A stretch of 64,000 bases of DNA from Actinomycetota bacterium (GCA_014360685.1 JACIXB010000017.1:1-64000), one strand, 5' to 3'. Shown: positions 25,378 to 34,789, numbered from the stretch's first letter. Made by a program: numbers and translations. The notes: generated from the letters alone by a model not told the origin.

Positions 25378-25904
25378 TTACTCTTCGCCCTGCTTTTCCT
25401 ACCCTTCTTGCCGGCCTTCATCCCCTCGAGGATCATGTCCAGGACGGCCTCGTGAACCTCGGCGGCATCCCCCCAATCCCTTAGGAGCTGGTCGTAGAAG
25501 GCGATGATGAGTTCGTTCAAGCCCAGGAGGGTGTAGGAGGCCAGTCGTTCGTCGACCTTCCGGAAGGTCCCGTTGTCCACGCACTTCCGCACCAGGTCCA
25601 GGACCAGCCTCAGGTATTCCTCGAAGACCTCCGCCGCCGTCCCCGCGAATTGGCGGTTCTCACCGAAGAAGGAGGAAAGCCAGAGCTGGGCGAGCTCCTT
25701 GTGTTCCACGCCCAGGACCACGTCCAGCCGGAGAAGCTTCCTCAGGGCGGCGAGCGGTTCCGTCTCCGACGCCACCAATTCCCGCGCCCTCTCCAGCCAG
25801 AGCTTGTTGCTCTCCCGCAGGGCTTCCGTGAAAAGCTCGGCCTTGCTCGGAAAATACAGGTAGATGGTTCCCTTGCCGATCCCGCTCTTTTCGGCGATGA
25901 CGTT
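25374..25904 (-). pseudogene. 5'-truncated TetR-family regulator
   Basis: The frame begins directly after a TGA (25905-25907) with NVIAEKSGIGKGTIYLYFPS and KAELFTEALRE, the recognition helix of a TetR DNA-binding domain. Helix 1 and the start (about 25-30 residues) are missing. The ligand-binding part through the C-terminus (MILEGMKAGKKGRKSRAKSK) looks intact. The break coincides with the terminator of the adjacent tRNA gene, so the front was probably removed by rearrangement there. Without the N-terminus, specific DNA binding is doubtful. Confidence 0.7.
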
Positions 25905-25906
25905 TC

Positions 25907-25948
25907 ATAAAACAGCCCGGCCGGGGGATGGATACCCTCCGGCCAGGC
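25907..25948 (-). terminator. Rho-independent terminator of tRNA-Ala
   Basis: On the minus strand GCCTGGCCGG (25948-25939) pairs with CCGGCCGGGC (25924-25915) through one G-U pair, and TGTTTTATGA follows. It lies nine bases downstream of the tRNA CCA end. Confidence 0.8.
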
Positions 25949-25956
25949 ATTCTGAC

Positions 25957-26031
25957 TGGTGGAGATGAGCGGATTCGAACCGCCGACCTCCTGCTTGCAA
26001 GGCAGGCGCTCTCCCACTGAGCTACATCCCC
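25957..26031 (-). tRNA. tRNA-Ala (anticodon TGC)
   Basis: The minus strand gives GGGGATGTAGCTCAGTGGGA for the acceptor and D arm, an anticodon arm CCTGCCTTGCAAGCAGG with TGC, then GGCGGTTCGAATCCGC for the T arm, and CATCTCC plus an encoded CCA. Acceptor pairs close with one G-U. A terminator follows directly. Confidence 0.95.
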
Positions 26032-26360
26032 GGGAGCCGTCTTGATCGGCTGGGAAAATCCTTTTCCGAGAAGATTATAGCCCATGGACATGGGGCTGCC
26101 CATGCCAGCCCATGCCTTCCCTGACGTGCCCGCCTGACCATGAGCGTCCAACTCTGGGACCGAGGGTGAGATGCTATTATAGACGAGGGGTAAAAAGGGA
26201 ATAAAATGGTTCCTTGAAAAAGATGCGCCCAGGGACAAAAGGACATTAAAGGCGGCTGCATATCATGGATGTCCGAAGTGCGGGCGCAAGAATCCAGGAT
26301 AAGGAGAAGAGATGCCGGCTCGTACGGTGGTTGTTTAGGCCGTAACAGGGAGGTGAGGGC

Positions 26361-26594
26361 GTGAAGGCATTCGTTCTCATCAAGGTGGAACCGGGTAAGC
26401 TGCGCGAGGTGCTGGACAGGATATCCGGGATGAGAGCGGTCTCCGAGGTCTATTGCGTTACCGGGCCGGACGATATCATCGCCGTGTTGGACTCCGAGGA
26501 CGCCCGGGGAATCTCCGAGGTGGTAATCTCCGGTCTGCACGGCGTGGAGGGCATCAAGGCCACCGATACCCGCATGGTGGTGGAGATTCCCTGA
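26361..26594 (+). CDS. Stand-alone Lrp/AsnC ligand-binding (RAM) domain protein
   Basis: 77 aa. VKAFVLIKVEPGKLREVLDR, VSEVYCVTGPDDIIAVLDSE and the closing TDTRMVVEIP match the small RAM domain of Lrp/AsnC regulators without any helix-turn-helix. Such proteins form rings and may sense amino acids or modulate other Lrp proteins. It starts with GTG after GGGAGGTGAGGGC. No partner gene is adjacent. Confidence 0.85.
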   Translation: MKAFVLIKVEPGKLREVLDRISGMRAVSEVYCVTGPDDIIAVLDSEDARGISEVVISGLHGVEGIKATDTRMVVEIP

Positions 26595-27046
26595 ACGGAC
26601 CTTTTCCCGGCTCGAAAAAACAGGAGGGATGCCCAGCCCGGGCGCTTCCCGGGAGAGGAAAAAACGGCCGGGCAAGCGAGGGCGGGACTTTTTCCGAGAT
26701 GACGAAAAAAATCACCTCGGGTAAGTAAGCTCCTTGCCTTTTCGAGGCGAAAGGAGCGGACGTGAAGGAAAAAACCCATATCCGTGGGGAGGGCGGTCTT
26801 ATGCCCCCCACGCGCGACCTTTTCCATCCCCTGCCGGGCCGGACACCGCACTCTTTAAATCTCTGCCTCGGGATCGGCGAGGTTGGATGGCTCCTGAGCG
26901 GGATGTTAAACTTATAACAATTTGTGAACTTGGGGTCATGCGGTTTACCGGGCCACTCCCGTCGGCGGCGTCGAAGAGGGGGGAGTTTTCCGAAAAAGAG
27001 CGCCCCGGGTGAAGTCACAAGGCAGGCGGAGACGTTCGGAGCGGCT
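26595..27046. other. 452-bp intergenic region, no gene seen
   Basis: No open frame has convincing coding character. A short AT-rich tract near 26905-26930 (TTAAACTTATAACAATTTGTG) may carry the promoter for the gene starting at 27047. Confidence 0.5.
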
Positions 27047-28345
27047 ATGAGTGAGAGGGCGGACGAGGGAAGCTCGTCGATGGGGAGGAGAAGGGCGGGC
27101 GGCGGAAGGCGGATATCCCGCTCGGAAAAACGGTCCCGCAGCGAAAGGCTTCCACGTCCGAAGGAACCATTCCGTTCGGATGGGACACGCCGTTCGGAGG
27201 AACCTTCGGGCCAGGATATGCCGTATGGACGGGGGATACCATCCGCTGGGGAGAGGACCTACGGTCGAGGGCGTGCGGCAATGGGGCGTACAGCCGGCCG
27301 GAGCCGCTTGAGGTTCACGAGGCGGTTCTATGTGCTCCTGGGAATCCTGGCGGGAGTTATCCTCCTGATCACATTGATCCTCACCCTTTCCGGCGGAGGC
27401 GGCGGCGATTTCAAATCCCTGCATGCCGGCGCCAGGCTAAGCGACGCCGAGCTCAACCGCCTCAAGGTCAACGAGCTCGGCGCGATCATGATCCTGGTTT
27501 ATCACCGCATCGGCGAGGAGGGAAAGCAGTCGCGTACGCCGGAGAATTTCCTATCCGACCTGGAATACCTTTACGAGCAGGGCTACCGGTGCATAAGCCT
27601 CCGGGAGCTGGTGGCCAACCACATCGCCGTCGAGCCCGGCTATACCCCGGTGGTCATAACCTTCGACGAGGCCGATCCCAGCCAGTTCCGCTACCTGGAA
27701 GAGGACGGGCGGCTGCAGGTCGATCCGCGCTGCGCCATGGGTATTATGGAAAATTTTGCTAAAGAGCACCCGGATTTCAACATGACCGCCACCTTCTTCG
27801 TCCTGCCGCAACTCTTCGGGCAGGAGGAATACAAGGAGATGAAACTCCGTTACCTGGTGGAGCACGGCTACGACGTCGGAAGCCGTACCCTCAACAACGT
27901 GGAATTGGGCGGCCTGGAGGACGCGAAGGTGCTGGAGGAGCTGGCGGGGAGCATCCGGATGGTGAGGGAATTCCTGCCGGACTACGAGCCCATGGCCATC
28001 GCCCTTCCCGGGGGGTCCAGGCCCAAGAACCCCTCCCTCCTCAACTACGGGGAATACGAGGGCGTGAGGATCGCCTTCGCCGCCGCCCTCCTGGAGGGAA
28101 GCAATCCGGCGACCGCGCCTTGCGACCACGATTTCGACCCCCTGAACCTGCCCCGCGTCAAGGCCATGGACCCATCCCTGGACACCACCGACAGCGGGCT
28201 GTATGCCTGGCTGCGTTACTTCATGGAAAACCCCGAAAGGAGGTACGTGAGCGACGGGGACCCCTTCACGGTGACCGTTCCCAAACACATGGAAGAACGC
28301 GTGGACATGGAGAAACTGGGTAATCGGCGGCTGCGGTTATATTGA
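27047..28345 (+). CDS. Membrane-anchored polysaccharide-deacetylase-like protein with degenerate metal site
   Basis: 432 aa. An Arg-rich cytoplasmic tail (about 1-90) leads to one membrane span (FYVLLGILAGVILLITLIL) and an extracellular domain of NodB/CE4 type. IMILVYHRIGEEG marks the first strand. The usual T-F-D-D-G motif reads VVITFDEADPS, and the His-x-x-x-His metal motif is replaced by VGSRTLNNVEL, so Zn binding and deacetylation are doubtful. The ATG at 27047 is used because the frame upstream is not coding-like. A DUF4015 glycosidase-like gene follows after 25 bases, suggesting work on the same cell-surface glycan. Confidence 0.75.
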   Translation: MSERADEGSSSMGRRRAGGGRRISRSEKRSRSERLPRPKEPFRSDGTRRSEEPSGQDMPYGRGIPSAGERTYGRGRAAMGRTAGRSRLRFTRRFYVLLGILAGVILLITLILTLSGGGGGDFKSLHAGARLSDAELNRLKVNELGAIMILVYHRIGEEGKQSRTPENFLSDLEYLYEQGYRCISLRELVANHIAVEPGYTPVVITFDEADPSQFRYLEEDGRLQVDPRCAMGIMENFAKEHPDFNMTATFFVLPQLFGQEEYKEMKLRYLVEHGYDVGSRTLNNVELGGLEDAKVLEELAGSIRMVREFLPDYEPMAIALPGGSRPKNPSLLNYGEYEGVRIAFAAALLEGSNPATAPCDHDFDPLNLPRVKAMDPSLDTTDSGLYAWLRYFMENPERRYVSDGDPFTVTVPKHMEERVDMEKLGNRRLRLY

Positions 28346-28353
28346 CCGTGCCC

Positions 28354-28359
28354 TATAAT
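28354..28359 (+). promoter_or_regulatory. Perfect TATAAT -10 box next to the DUF4015 start
   Basis: TATAAT ends 5 bases before TTG 28365 and 11 before ATG 28371. Transcription would begin at or just before the start codon, and no Shine-Dalgarno sequence is seen, so a leaderless mRNA is likely. Confidence 0.55.
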
Positions 28360-28370
28360 TCCCCTTGGAC

Positions 28371-30038
28371 ATGTTTTACGATCGAGGCCGGAGAAGGATC
28401 TTCACCCGCCGCTCGCTCGCCGCGCGGCTCGTTCCCCGTGCCAAGATAACCGGGAGGCGCGTGTCCCGGAGGGCAACGGCGCGGGTGGAGGCCAAGCGGG
28501 GCCCGAGGCTGACCCCGAAGGCCTTGTGGGGGCTGGTCGGTATCGCTCTGCTCCTCTTGCTCGTCATCCTCCTCACCGTTGCGCGGGGCAAGCCGCCGGT
28601 CAAGTCGCTCCTTCCGGCGGACGGCGCCCTGGTGTCGGAGTCGCCGGTCATCGTCAAGGCGGAGCTGAAGAAGGATCTCGGGCTGGAAGATGTCCGGGTG
28701 GTGGTCAACGGGGAGGACCTCACCGGGGAGGCCTCGATGGAGAACCAAGACTTGACCCTGGCGGTTGAGCTGCCGGACGGTGAACACCGGGTGGAGGTGA
28801 TGGTCGGGGACCGGATGGAGGCGGTTTCCAGGTTCGTCGTGGACAACACGCCTCCATCACTGGAGGTCGAGGGTTGGGAGCTTCGCGACGACGGCATCAC
28901 GGTCATCACCGGGAGGACGGAGGGAGCCTCCTCGCTTTACCTGGAGGATAGGAGGGAGAGGCTGGCCGAGGACGGATCTTTCCGGCTGGAGGTGGACCGG
29001 GAGAGGTTCGCCTCCGTGAGGATCTCCGCCATGGACGCCGCGGGGAACCGGCGCGAGACGGTGGTGGACACGGCCCCGCCGCCGCAGGTCAAGGGGGCGC
29101 ACGTGTCCATCTGGGTGGCGGCCAACCTGGACCTCTTCCGCAAGATGGTGGACCTGGTGAAGAGGACCGAGCTCAACGGTCTGCAGATCGACGTCAAGGA
29201 CGAGAGCGGACTGGTGGCCTACCCCACCCCGGTCCCCCTGGCGGAGGAGGTGGGGAGCCACCTTAAGAAGGGAGGGGTGGACATCGAGCGGGTCATGGAC
29301 AAGTGCTGGTACAACGACATCTATCCCATAGCCCGCATCGTGTGTTTCAAGGACCCCATCGTGGCCTCCAAGCGCAAGGACTTGGCGGTGCATTCCTCGA
29401 ACGGGGGCCTCTGGGGCAAGGGGCAGTGGTTGGATCCCTACAGCCGGGAGGTGTGGGATTACATCCTGGACCTGGCCCGGGAAGCGGCGCGCAAGGGCTT
29501 CAAGGAGATCCAGCTGGATTACGTACGCTTCCCCTCCGACGGTGACGTGACCACCTGCGTCTACCCCGCTTACGATGGGAGGAGCCAGGAGGAGACCATC
29601 ATAGATTTCCTCAGGTATATACGCGAGGGGCTGAAGCCCATGGGGGTGACCCTCTCCGCGGACGTCTTCGGCCTCACCGGGTCCCACCAGGGGACCATGG
29701 GCATAGGGCAGGACGTCACGGCCATGGCCCGCTACCTGGATTACCTCTCGCCCATGGTCTATCCATCCCACTACAATCCGGGCGAGTACCAGATACGCGA
29801 CCCGGAATCCAATCCCCACGACACCGTGTACATGAGCCTGGTGGATTTCCAGAAGAAGCTGGAAGGGACCGGCTGCAAGCTGCGCCCCTGGCTCCAGGAC
29901 TTCTCCCTTCGCGTGACCTACAGGGCGGCCGAGGTGCAGGCCCAGATGCGGGCCTGTTACGAGTTGGGGATAAACGAGTGGCTCCTGTGGGACCCCAACT
30001 GTACCTACACCGAGAGCGCCTTGCAACCGGCGGAATAG
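28371..30038 (+). CDS. DUF4015 putative glycoside hydrolase, membrane-anchored
   Basis: About 555 aa. A basic tail precedes one membrane span (LVGIALLLLLVILLTVARG), two small beta-sandwich domains follow (SPVIVKAELKKDLG near 85; PSLEVEGWELRDDGI near 165), then the TIM-barrel DUF4015 domain (about 240-555). Landmarks are NGLQIDVKDESGLVAYPTPV, YPIARIVCFKDPIVASKRKD, KEIQLDYVRFPSDGD and DYLSPMVYPSHY. DUF4015 is related to GH13/GHL families; substrate unknown. It could start at TTG 28365. It may act with the upstream deacetylase-like protein, a layout recalling deacetylase plus hydrolase pairs such as PgaB. Confidence 0.85.
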   Translation: MFYDRGRRRIFTRRSLAARLVPRAKITGRRVSRRATARVEAKRGPRLTPKALWGLVGIALLLLLVILLTVARGKPPVKSLLPADGALVSESPVIVKAELKKDLGLEDVRVVVNGEDLTGEASMENQDLTLAVELPDGEHRVEVMVGDRMEAVSRFVVDNTPPSLEVEGWELRDDGITVITGRTEGASSLYLEDRRERLAEDGSFRLEVDRERFASVRISAMDAAGNRRETVVDTAPPPQVKGAHVSIWVAANLDLFRKMVDLVKRTELNGLQIDVKDESGLVAYPTPVPLAEEVGSHLKKGGVDIERVMDKCWYNDIYPIARIVCFKDPIVASKRKDLAVHSSNGGLWGKGQWLDPYSREVWDYILDLAREAARKGFKEIQLDYVRFPSDGDVTTCVYPAYDGRSQEETIIDFLRYIREGLKPMGVTLSADVFGLTGSHQGTMGIGQDVTAMARYLDYLSPMVYPSHYNPGEYQIRDPESNPHDTVYMSLVDFQKKLEGTGCKLRPWLQDFSLRVTYRAAEVQAQMRACYELGINEWLLWDPNCTYTESALQPAE

Positions 30039-30266
30039 CGCCGCCCCCGGCTTAAGGTCCGAACGGGTCCCTTTGACCTGGTCACACGTCCCATCCCATT
30101 CGTTCTACCGCGCGCGTCGGACCCCGTGATGCCTGCCGCAACCGGAAACCTCCCGGCGGAGGGGACGCCGTTTCCTTCATCTCCCGGCCGGCTGGATGGC
30201 GGGATCCAAGGTCATATTTCCATTAAATGGCAGTAGGCGAGGATTGGAGATGCGCATTACCCAGGT

Positions 30267-33002
30267 TCAAGCCCTCGAGGAGTGCCTGCCTTTCCGCCGG
30301 AGGACTTTCAGGCGGTCGATGAGGGCCACCGGGAACAGGGAACAGGCCAGGGCCAGGCCCCAACCGGCGGCGCCTATGTCGGCGGTGCCGAAGAGCCGCA
30401 TCACGGGGGGCACGGTGACCACCAGCGCCTGCAGGCCCGCGGAGGCGGCCAGGGCAGCCGGCAGGGCGCGGTTACCGGCCATGGGCATCTCCGCCAGGGT
30501 GAGGGTCTCCGAACGCGAATTGAAGGCGTGCATGAGCTGGGAGAAGACCAGGGTGGTGAAGGTAACCGTCTGGGCCATGGCCAGGTGGGAGGGAAACATC
30601 ACGTAGCGGGAGACGAGGAAGGCGGTCAGCGCTCCCAGGGAGAGGACGGCGCCCTGGAGGATTATGTAGGCTTGCTTTTCCCAGGAGAGGATGCCTTCCG
30701 AGGGGTCACGGGGTGGCCGGGACATGATGTCCGGGGCAGGGGTGTCCACCCCCAGGGCCATGGCCGGGAAACCGTCGGTCACCAGGTTCATCCACAGGAT
30801 CTGCACCGCCCGCAGGGGCGTGACCGAGGCCAGAAGCATTCCCAGGAACATGGTAGCCACCTCGCTCATGTTGCAGGAGAGCAGGAAGTAGATGAACTTC
30901 TTCAGGTTGTCGTAGATGACCCTCCCCTCCTCCACGGCGTTGACGATGGTGGCGAAGTTGTCGTCGGCCAGCACCATGTCCGAGGCTTCCTTGCTCACGT
31001 CCGTGCCGGTGATGCCCATGGCCACTCCGATGTCCGCGCTTTTAAGAGCAGGAGCATCGTTCACCCCGTCCCCGGTCATGGCCACCGTCTTCCCCCGGCT
31101 TTTCCAGGCGCGGACGATCTTTACCTTGTCCGCGGGGGAGACGCGCGCGTAGACGGCGATGTCCTCCACCCGCTCGGCCAGCTCCTCCTCGCTCAGGCGC
31201 GCCAGCTCCACGCCGGTGATCATCTCCTTGCCGGGGGTGAGGATGCCCAGTTCGCTGGCTATGGACCGCGCGGTGGCGGCGTGGTCCCCGGTGATCATCA
31301 CCACCCGGATGCCGGCGCGCCGGCACTTGTCCAGGGCCTCGAAGACTTCCGGGCGCGGCGGGTCCATCATGCCCACCATCCCCAGGAAGACGAGACTCCT
31401 CTCCAGCCCCTCCAGGGGGACCTCCTTGGGTATTTCTTCCAGGAAGCGGCAGGCGAAGGCCAGGGTGCGCAGCGAACGCCCCGCCATGTCCTCGGCCAGC
31501 CCGCAGAGGTGCTCCCTCTCCTCCCCGGAAAGTTCCCGCGGGCCCTCGGGGGTCATGACCCGGTCGCAGCGCTCGAGCACCGCTTCCGGAGCCCCTTTGC
31601 AGAGGAGGAGGTAAGGGAATCCGTCCGCGGGGAGGACGAAAGGAAGGGCTCCCTCGCCGGGGAGGGCGTGGATGGTGCTCATCATCTTGCGCTCGCTCTC
31701 GAAGGGGATCTCCTCCACCCGGGGGAGCAGGGCCGAGGCCTCCTCCCGCGAGAATCCCAGGTCGCGGGCCATGCGCAGGAGCCCCACCTCCGTGCCCTCG
31801 CCCAGGAATTCCCCTCCCTGTTCCCGGGCGTCATTGCACAGCACGGCGGTGGCGAGGAGGGCCTGAAAGGCGGGTTCCTCCCGCGCTTGCCCGGGGCCGT
31901 TCCCCGACAGCCTCAGGGGAGGGAGGCCCGGGATGTGGATCTCCTGCACCATCATCTGGTTGCGGGTAAGGGTACCCGTCTTGTCGGTGCAGATGACGTC
32001 GGCGCATCCCAGGGTCTCCACCGCGGGGAGGCGACGCAGGAGGGCGTTGCGGTCGGCCATGCGCCTTACCCCCAAAGCCAGGGCGATGGTCACTATGGCC
32101 GGGAGGCCCTCGGGGATGGCGGCCACGGCCAGGCTCACCGAGAAGAGGAACATCTGCGACCATTCCTGGCCCCGCAGGCCGCCCAGGAGGAAGACCACGG
32201 CGCAGACACCGAGACAAAGGAGGGCTATGCGTTTCCCCGTCCTGGCCAACTCCCTCTGCAGGGGGGTCTTTTCTTCCTCCGCTTCCCCGATCATCTCCGC
32301 GATGCGGCCCAGTTGGGTGCGTTTCCCGGTCTCCACCACCACGGCGGAGCCCCGGCCGTGCACGATGTGGGTGCCGGTGAAGACCATGTTCACCTGGTCC
32401 CCCAGGGGGAGGTCCTCTCCCCTGAGGGTGTGAGGCCTTTTTTCCACGCTGTCCGATTCCCCGGTCAGGGAGGCCTCGTCGGCGCGCAGGCCGTGGGATT
32501 CCAGCACCCGGGCGTCGGCGGGGATGCGGTCACCGGCTTCCAGGAGGATGAGATCCCCCGGAACCAGGTCCTGAGAGGGGATGATCCTCTCGTTCCCTCC
32601 CCGGATGACCCTGGCCGTGGGGGCGCTGAGCCTGCGCAGGCTCTCCAGGGCCTTTTCCGCCCGGTACTCCTGGACGAAACCCAGGATGCCGTTGGCCACC
32701 ACGATGCACATGATCACCGCGGCGTCCAAAAGCTCCCGCAGCACCAGGCCGGAGACCAGGGCCGCGGCGAGGAGCACGTAGATCATGAAGTCCCGGAACT
32801 GGTTGAGGAAGATGGCCAGGGGGTGGGGAGGTTTCTCCTCCCGGATGCGGTTGTGCCCGTAGCGGTGCAACCTGGCGGAAGCCTCCTCCTCGGAGAGCCC
32901 CTGGGAGGCGGAGGTTCCCAGGAGATCCAGCACCTCCGGTACTTCCAGGGCGTGCCAGTCGATGTCCCTGCCCTTGTTTTCCAATTCCTTCCTTTCCATC
33001 AC
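30267..33002 (-). CDS. P-type Ca2+-transporting ATPase (P2A-like)
   Basis: 911 aa, full length. An N-terminal cation-ATPase domain (GLSEEEASARLHRYGHNRI) precedes the membrane core. TGES in the actuator is present (ASLTGESDSVEKRP), the phosphorylation site reads CTDKTGTLTRNQMM, and the hinge MTGDGVNDAPALKSADIGVA. Ion-site helices match Ca2+ pumps: M4 AAIPEGLPAIV, M5 LLSCNMSEVATMFLG (Asn and Glu), and M6 LWMNLVTDGFPAMALGVD (Asn, Thr, Asp). The protein should export Ca2+ from the cytoplasm. It is transcribed alone, with 228 bases to the convergent DUF4015 gene. MMERKE could start one codon later. Confidence 0.93.
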   Translation of the reverse strand: MMERKELENKGRDIDWHALEVPEVLDLLGTSASQGLSEEEASARLHRYGHNRIREEKPPHPLAIFLNQFRDFMIYVLLAAALVSGLVLRELLDAAVIMCIVVANGILGFVQEYRAEKALESLRRLSAPTARVIRGGNERIIPSQDLVPGDLILLEAGDRIPADARVLESHGLRADEASLTGESDSVEKRPHTLRGEDLPLGDQVNMVFTGTHIVHGRGSAVVVETGKRTQLGRIAEMIGEAEEEKTPLQRELARTGKRIALLCLGVCAVVFLLGGLRGQEWSQMFLFSVSLAVAAIPEGLPAIVTIALALGVRRMADRNALLRRLPAVETLGCADVICTDKTGTLTRNQMMVQEIHIPGLPPLRLSGNGPGQAREEPAFQALLATAVLCNDAREQGGEFLGEGTEVGLLRMARDLGFSREEASALLPRVEEIPFESERKMMSTIHALPGEGALPFVLPADGFPYLLLCKGAPEAVLERCDRVMTPEGPRELSGEEREHLCGLAEDMAGRSLRTLAFACRFLEEIPKEVPLEGLERSLVFLGMVGMMDPPRPEVFEALDKCRRAGIRVVMITGDHAATARSIASELGILTPGKEMITGVELARLSEEELAERVEDIAVYARVSPADKVKIVRAWKSRGKTVAMTGDGVNDAPALKSADIGVAMGITGTDVSKEASDMVLADDNFATIVNAVEEGRVIYDNLKKFIYFLLSCNMSEVATMFLGMLLASVTPLRAVQILWMNLVTDGFPAMALGVDTPAPDIMSRPPRDPSEGILSWEKQAYIILQGAVLSLGALTAFLVSRYVMFPSHLAMAQTVTFTTLVFSQLMHAFNSRSETLTLAEMPMAGNRALPAALAASAGLQALVVTVPPVMRLFGTADIGAAGWGLALACSLFPVALIDRLKVLRRKGRHSSRA

Positions 33003-33257
33003 CAGGTTGACGGCGCTCCTCCCGATATAGCCGTCCGACCTACCTTCCCGCCTTGCGCGGGATTGCTTGCCGCGGAACTCGGTTTCTTTCGGCGGCTGGT
33101 CCCGGACGCGCGGCCCGGATGGTGTCGTCCCTCTTTATCTCCCCGGGCTTGGGGCGACCAAGAGGTTCGCCTGCTCCCGGTGATGGGGGCCGCGTTTCAG
33201 CCCCGTTTTCCCGGCCGCGTGGGTATCGAGCCAGCTTATCCCGAGCAGCCCGGGCTT
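33003..33257. other. Intergenic region between the Ca-ATPase and the fbp promoter
   Basis: No gene seen. It must contain the minus-strand promoter of the Ca-ATPase, but no clear boxes stand out. Confidence 0.4.
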
Positions 33258-33286
33258 TTGAAATAGTAGCGCATTGCTATTATAAT
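33258..33286 (+). promoter_or_regulatory. Strong sigma-70-like promoter
   Basis: TTGAAA (33258-33263), 17-base spacer, TATAAT (33281-33286). The next gene downstream, fbp, starts 335 bases away, so a long leader or small RNA would be made. The rest of 33003-33620 has no credible gene. Confidence 0.65.
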
Positions 33287-33620
33287 GGCGAATGGCCGGC
33301 CGAAGCGCGGGCCGGCTCTTCACGGCTGGTTTCCGTTCCGGGAGGTCATGGACGCCGCGTGCCGCGGAACGGCGGGAGGTTCTTCGAGGCGGAGGCGGCA
33401 CGGGCCGTAACGGCGTCTCGTCCGAGGGCGAGGGTTCCGGTCGTGGAGGGTTGGGGAATAATAACCAGGTAAGGTGAGATCGAGGTAGGCGAATGCGGCG
33501 CGCGGTTTTGAAAGGCGACTGCCTCGGCGGTGTTGCGAGGACGTGGATATGGATAAAAGCCAACAGCCTGCTTTGGGGGCGGAACCTTTAAGCCGTAAAA
33601 GGAGATAAGGAGGTAGGAAG

Positions 33621-34736
33621 ATGAAAGTGACACTGAGCATAATCAAGGCCGATGTGGGAGGCTACGTCGGCCACTCCGACGTTCACCCGGCCATGCTCAA
33701 CCGGGCGCGGGAGGCCCTGGCGGAGGCCAAGGAGAAAGGCCTGCTCATCGACTACTGCCAGGCCAAGTGCGGGGACGACATCGCCCTGATCATGACCCAC
33801 GACAAGGGTCCGGACAACGAGGAGATCCACCGCTTCGCCTGGAACACCTTCGAGGCCATCACCGAGATCGCCAAGGACCTGGGCCAGTACGGGGCGGGGC
33901 AGGACCTGCTCACCGACGCCTTCTCCGGGAACCTGAGGGGTATGGGACCCGGCTTCGCGGAGATGGAGTTCGAGGAGCGCAAGTCCGAGCCGGTGATCTG
34001 CTTCCTGGCTGACAAGACGGAGCCCGGTTCCTGGAACTTCCCCTTGTACAAGATGTTCGCCGATCCCTTCAACACCGCTGGTCTGGTCATAGACCCCTCC
34101 ATGCACGACGGTTTCCGCTTCGAGGTCCACGACCTCATCGAGGAGAAGAAGATCATCTTCAGCTGCCCCGAGGAGCTCTACGACATGCTGGTGTTCATCG
34201 GGGCGCCTTCCCGGTACGTGATCAAGCACGTCTTCCGCAAGGGAAGCGACGAGCCGGTGGCTGTGACCTCCACCCAGCGCCTCTTCCTCATGGCCGGGCG
34301 CTACGTGGGCAAGGACGACCCGGTCATGGCCGTGCGCTGCCAAAGCGGCCTCCCCGCCGTGGGCGAGGTGCTGGAGCCCTTCGCCTTCCCCTACACGGTG
34401 GCCGGGTGGATGCGGGGCAGCCATCACGGACCCTTCATGCCCGTGGGGACGGACTGGGACACCCCCACCCGCTTCGACGGCCCGCCGCGGGTGGTGGCCC
34501 TGGGCTTCCAACTCAAGGACGGCAAGCTGGTGGGACCGCGGGACATGTTCGCCGACCCCAGCTACGACAACGCTAGGCGGAGGGCCCTGGACATCGCCGA
34601 CTACTACCGGCAGCACGGTCCCTTCGAGCCGCACCGGCTGCCCCTTGACGAGATGGAGTACACCACCATGCCCGCGGTGGTGGAGAGGCTCAAGGACCGC
34701 TTCATTCCCCTCGAGGGTACCGAGCGCGACCACTGA
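33621..34736 (+). CDS. fbp: Fructose-1,6-bisphosphate aldolase/phosphatase (class V FBPase)
   Basis: 371 aa, full length. This bifunctional gluconeogenic enzyme condenses triose phosphates and dephosphorylates the product. MKVTLSIIKADVGGYVGHSD, YCQAKCGDDIALIMTHDKG, GAGQDLLTDAFSGN and GAPSRYVIKHVF are highly conserved in archaea and thermophilic bacteria. The N-terminal metal and substrate residues (ADVGGYVGH) are all present. GGAGATAAGGAGG precedes the ATG. It is monocistronic, with a promoter far upstream and a strong terminator just downstream. It fits autotrophic or acetate-based growth in which sugars are made from C3 units. Confidence 0.96.
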   Translation: MKVTLSIIKADVGGYVGHSDVHPAMLNRAREALAEAKEKGLLIDYCQAKCGDDIALIMTHDKGPDNEEIHRFAWNTFEAITEIAKDLGQYGAGQDLLTDAFSGNLRGMGPGFAEMEFEERKSEPVICFLADKTEPGSWNFPLYKMFADPFNTAGLVIDPSMHDGFRFEVHDLIEEKKIIFSCPEELYDMLVFIGAPSRYVIKHVFRKGSDEPVAVTSTQRLFLMAGRYVGKDDPVMAVRCQSGLPAVGEVLEPFAFPYTVAGWMRGSHHGPFMPVGTDWDTPTRFDGPPRVVALGFQLKDGKLVGPRDMFADPSYDNARRRALDIADYYRQHGPFEPHRLPLDEMEYTTMPAVVERLKDRFIPLEGTERDH

Positions 34737-34757
34737 TGGTGGGTTAGGAAATAATTT

Positions 34758-34789
34758 CCGGCCGGGGATGATTCCCCGGCTGGATTTTT
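34758..34789 (+). terminator. Rho-independent terminator of fbp
   Basis: CCGGCCGGGGA pairs with TCCCCGGCTGG (11-bp stem, one G-U) and is followed by ATTTTT. It lies 22 bases after the fbp stop. Confidence 0.85.

Noticed and set aside
33053-33472. A 139-codon frame between the Ca-ATPase and fbp
   Set aside because: The text is Arg/Gly/Ala-rich without structure, and the strong promoter at 33258 lies inside it.
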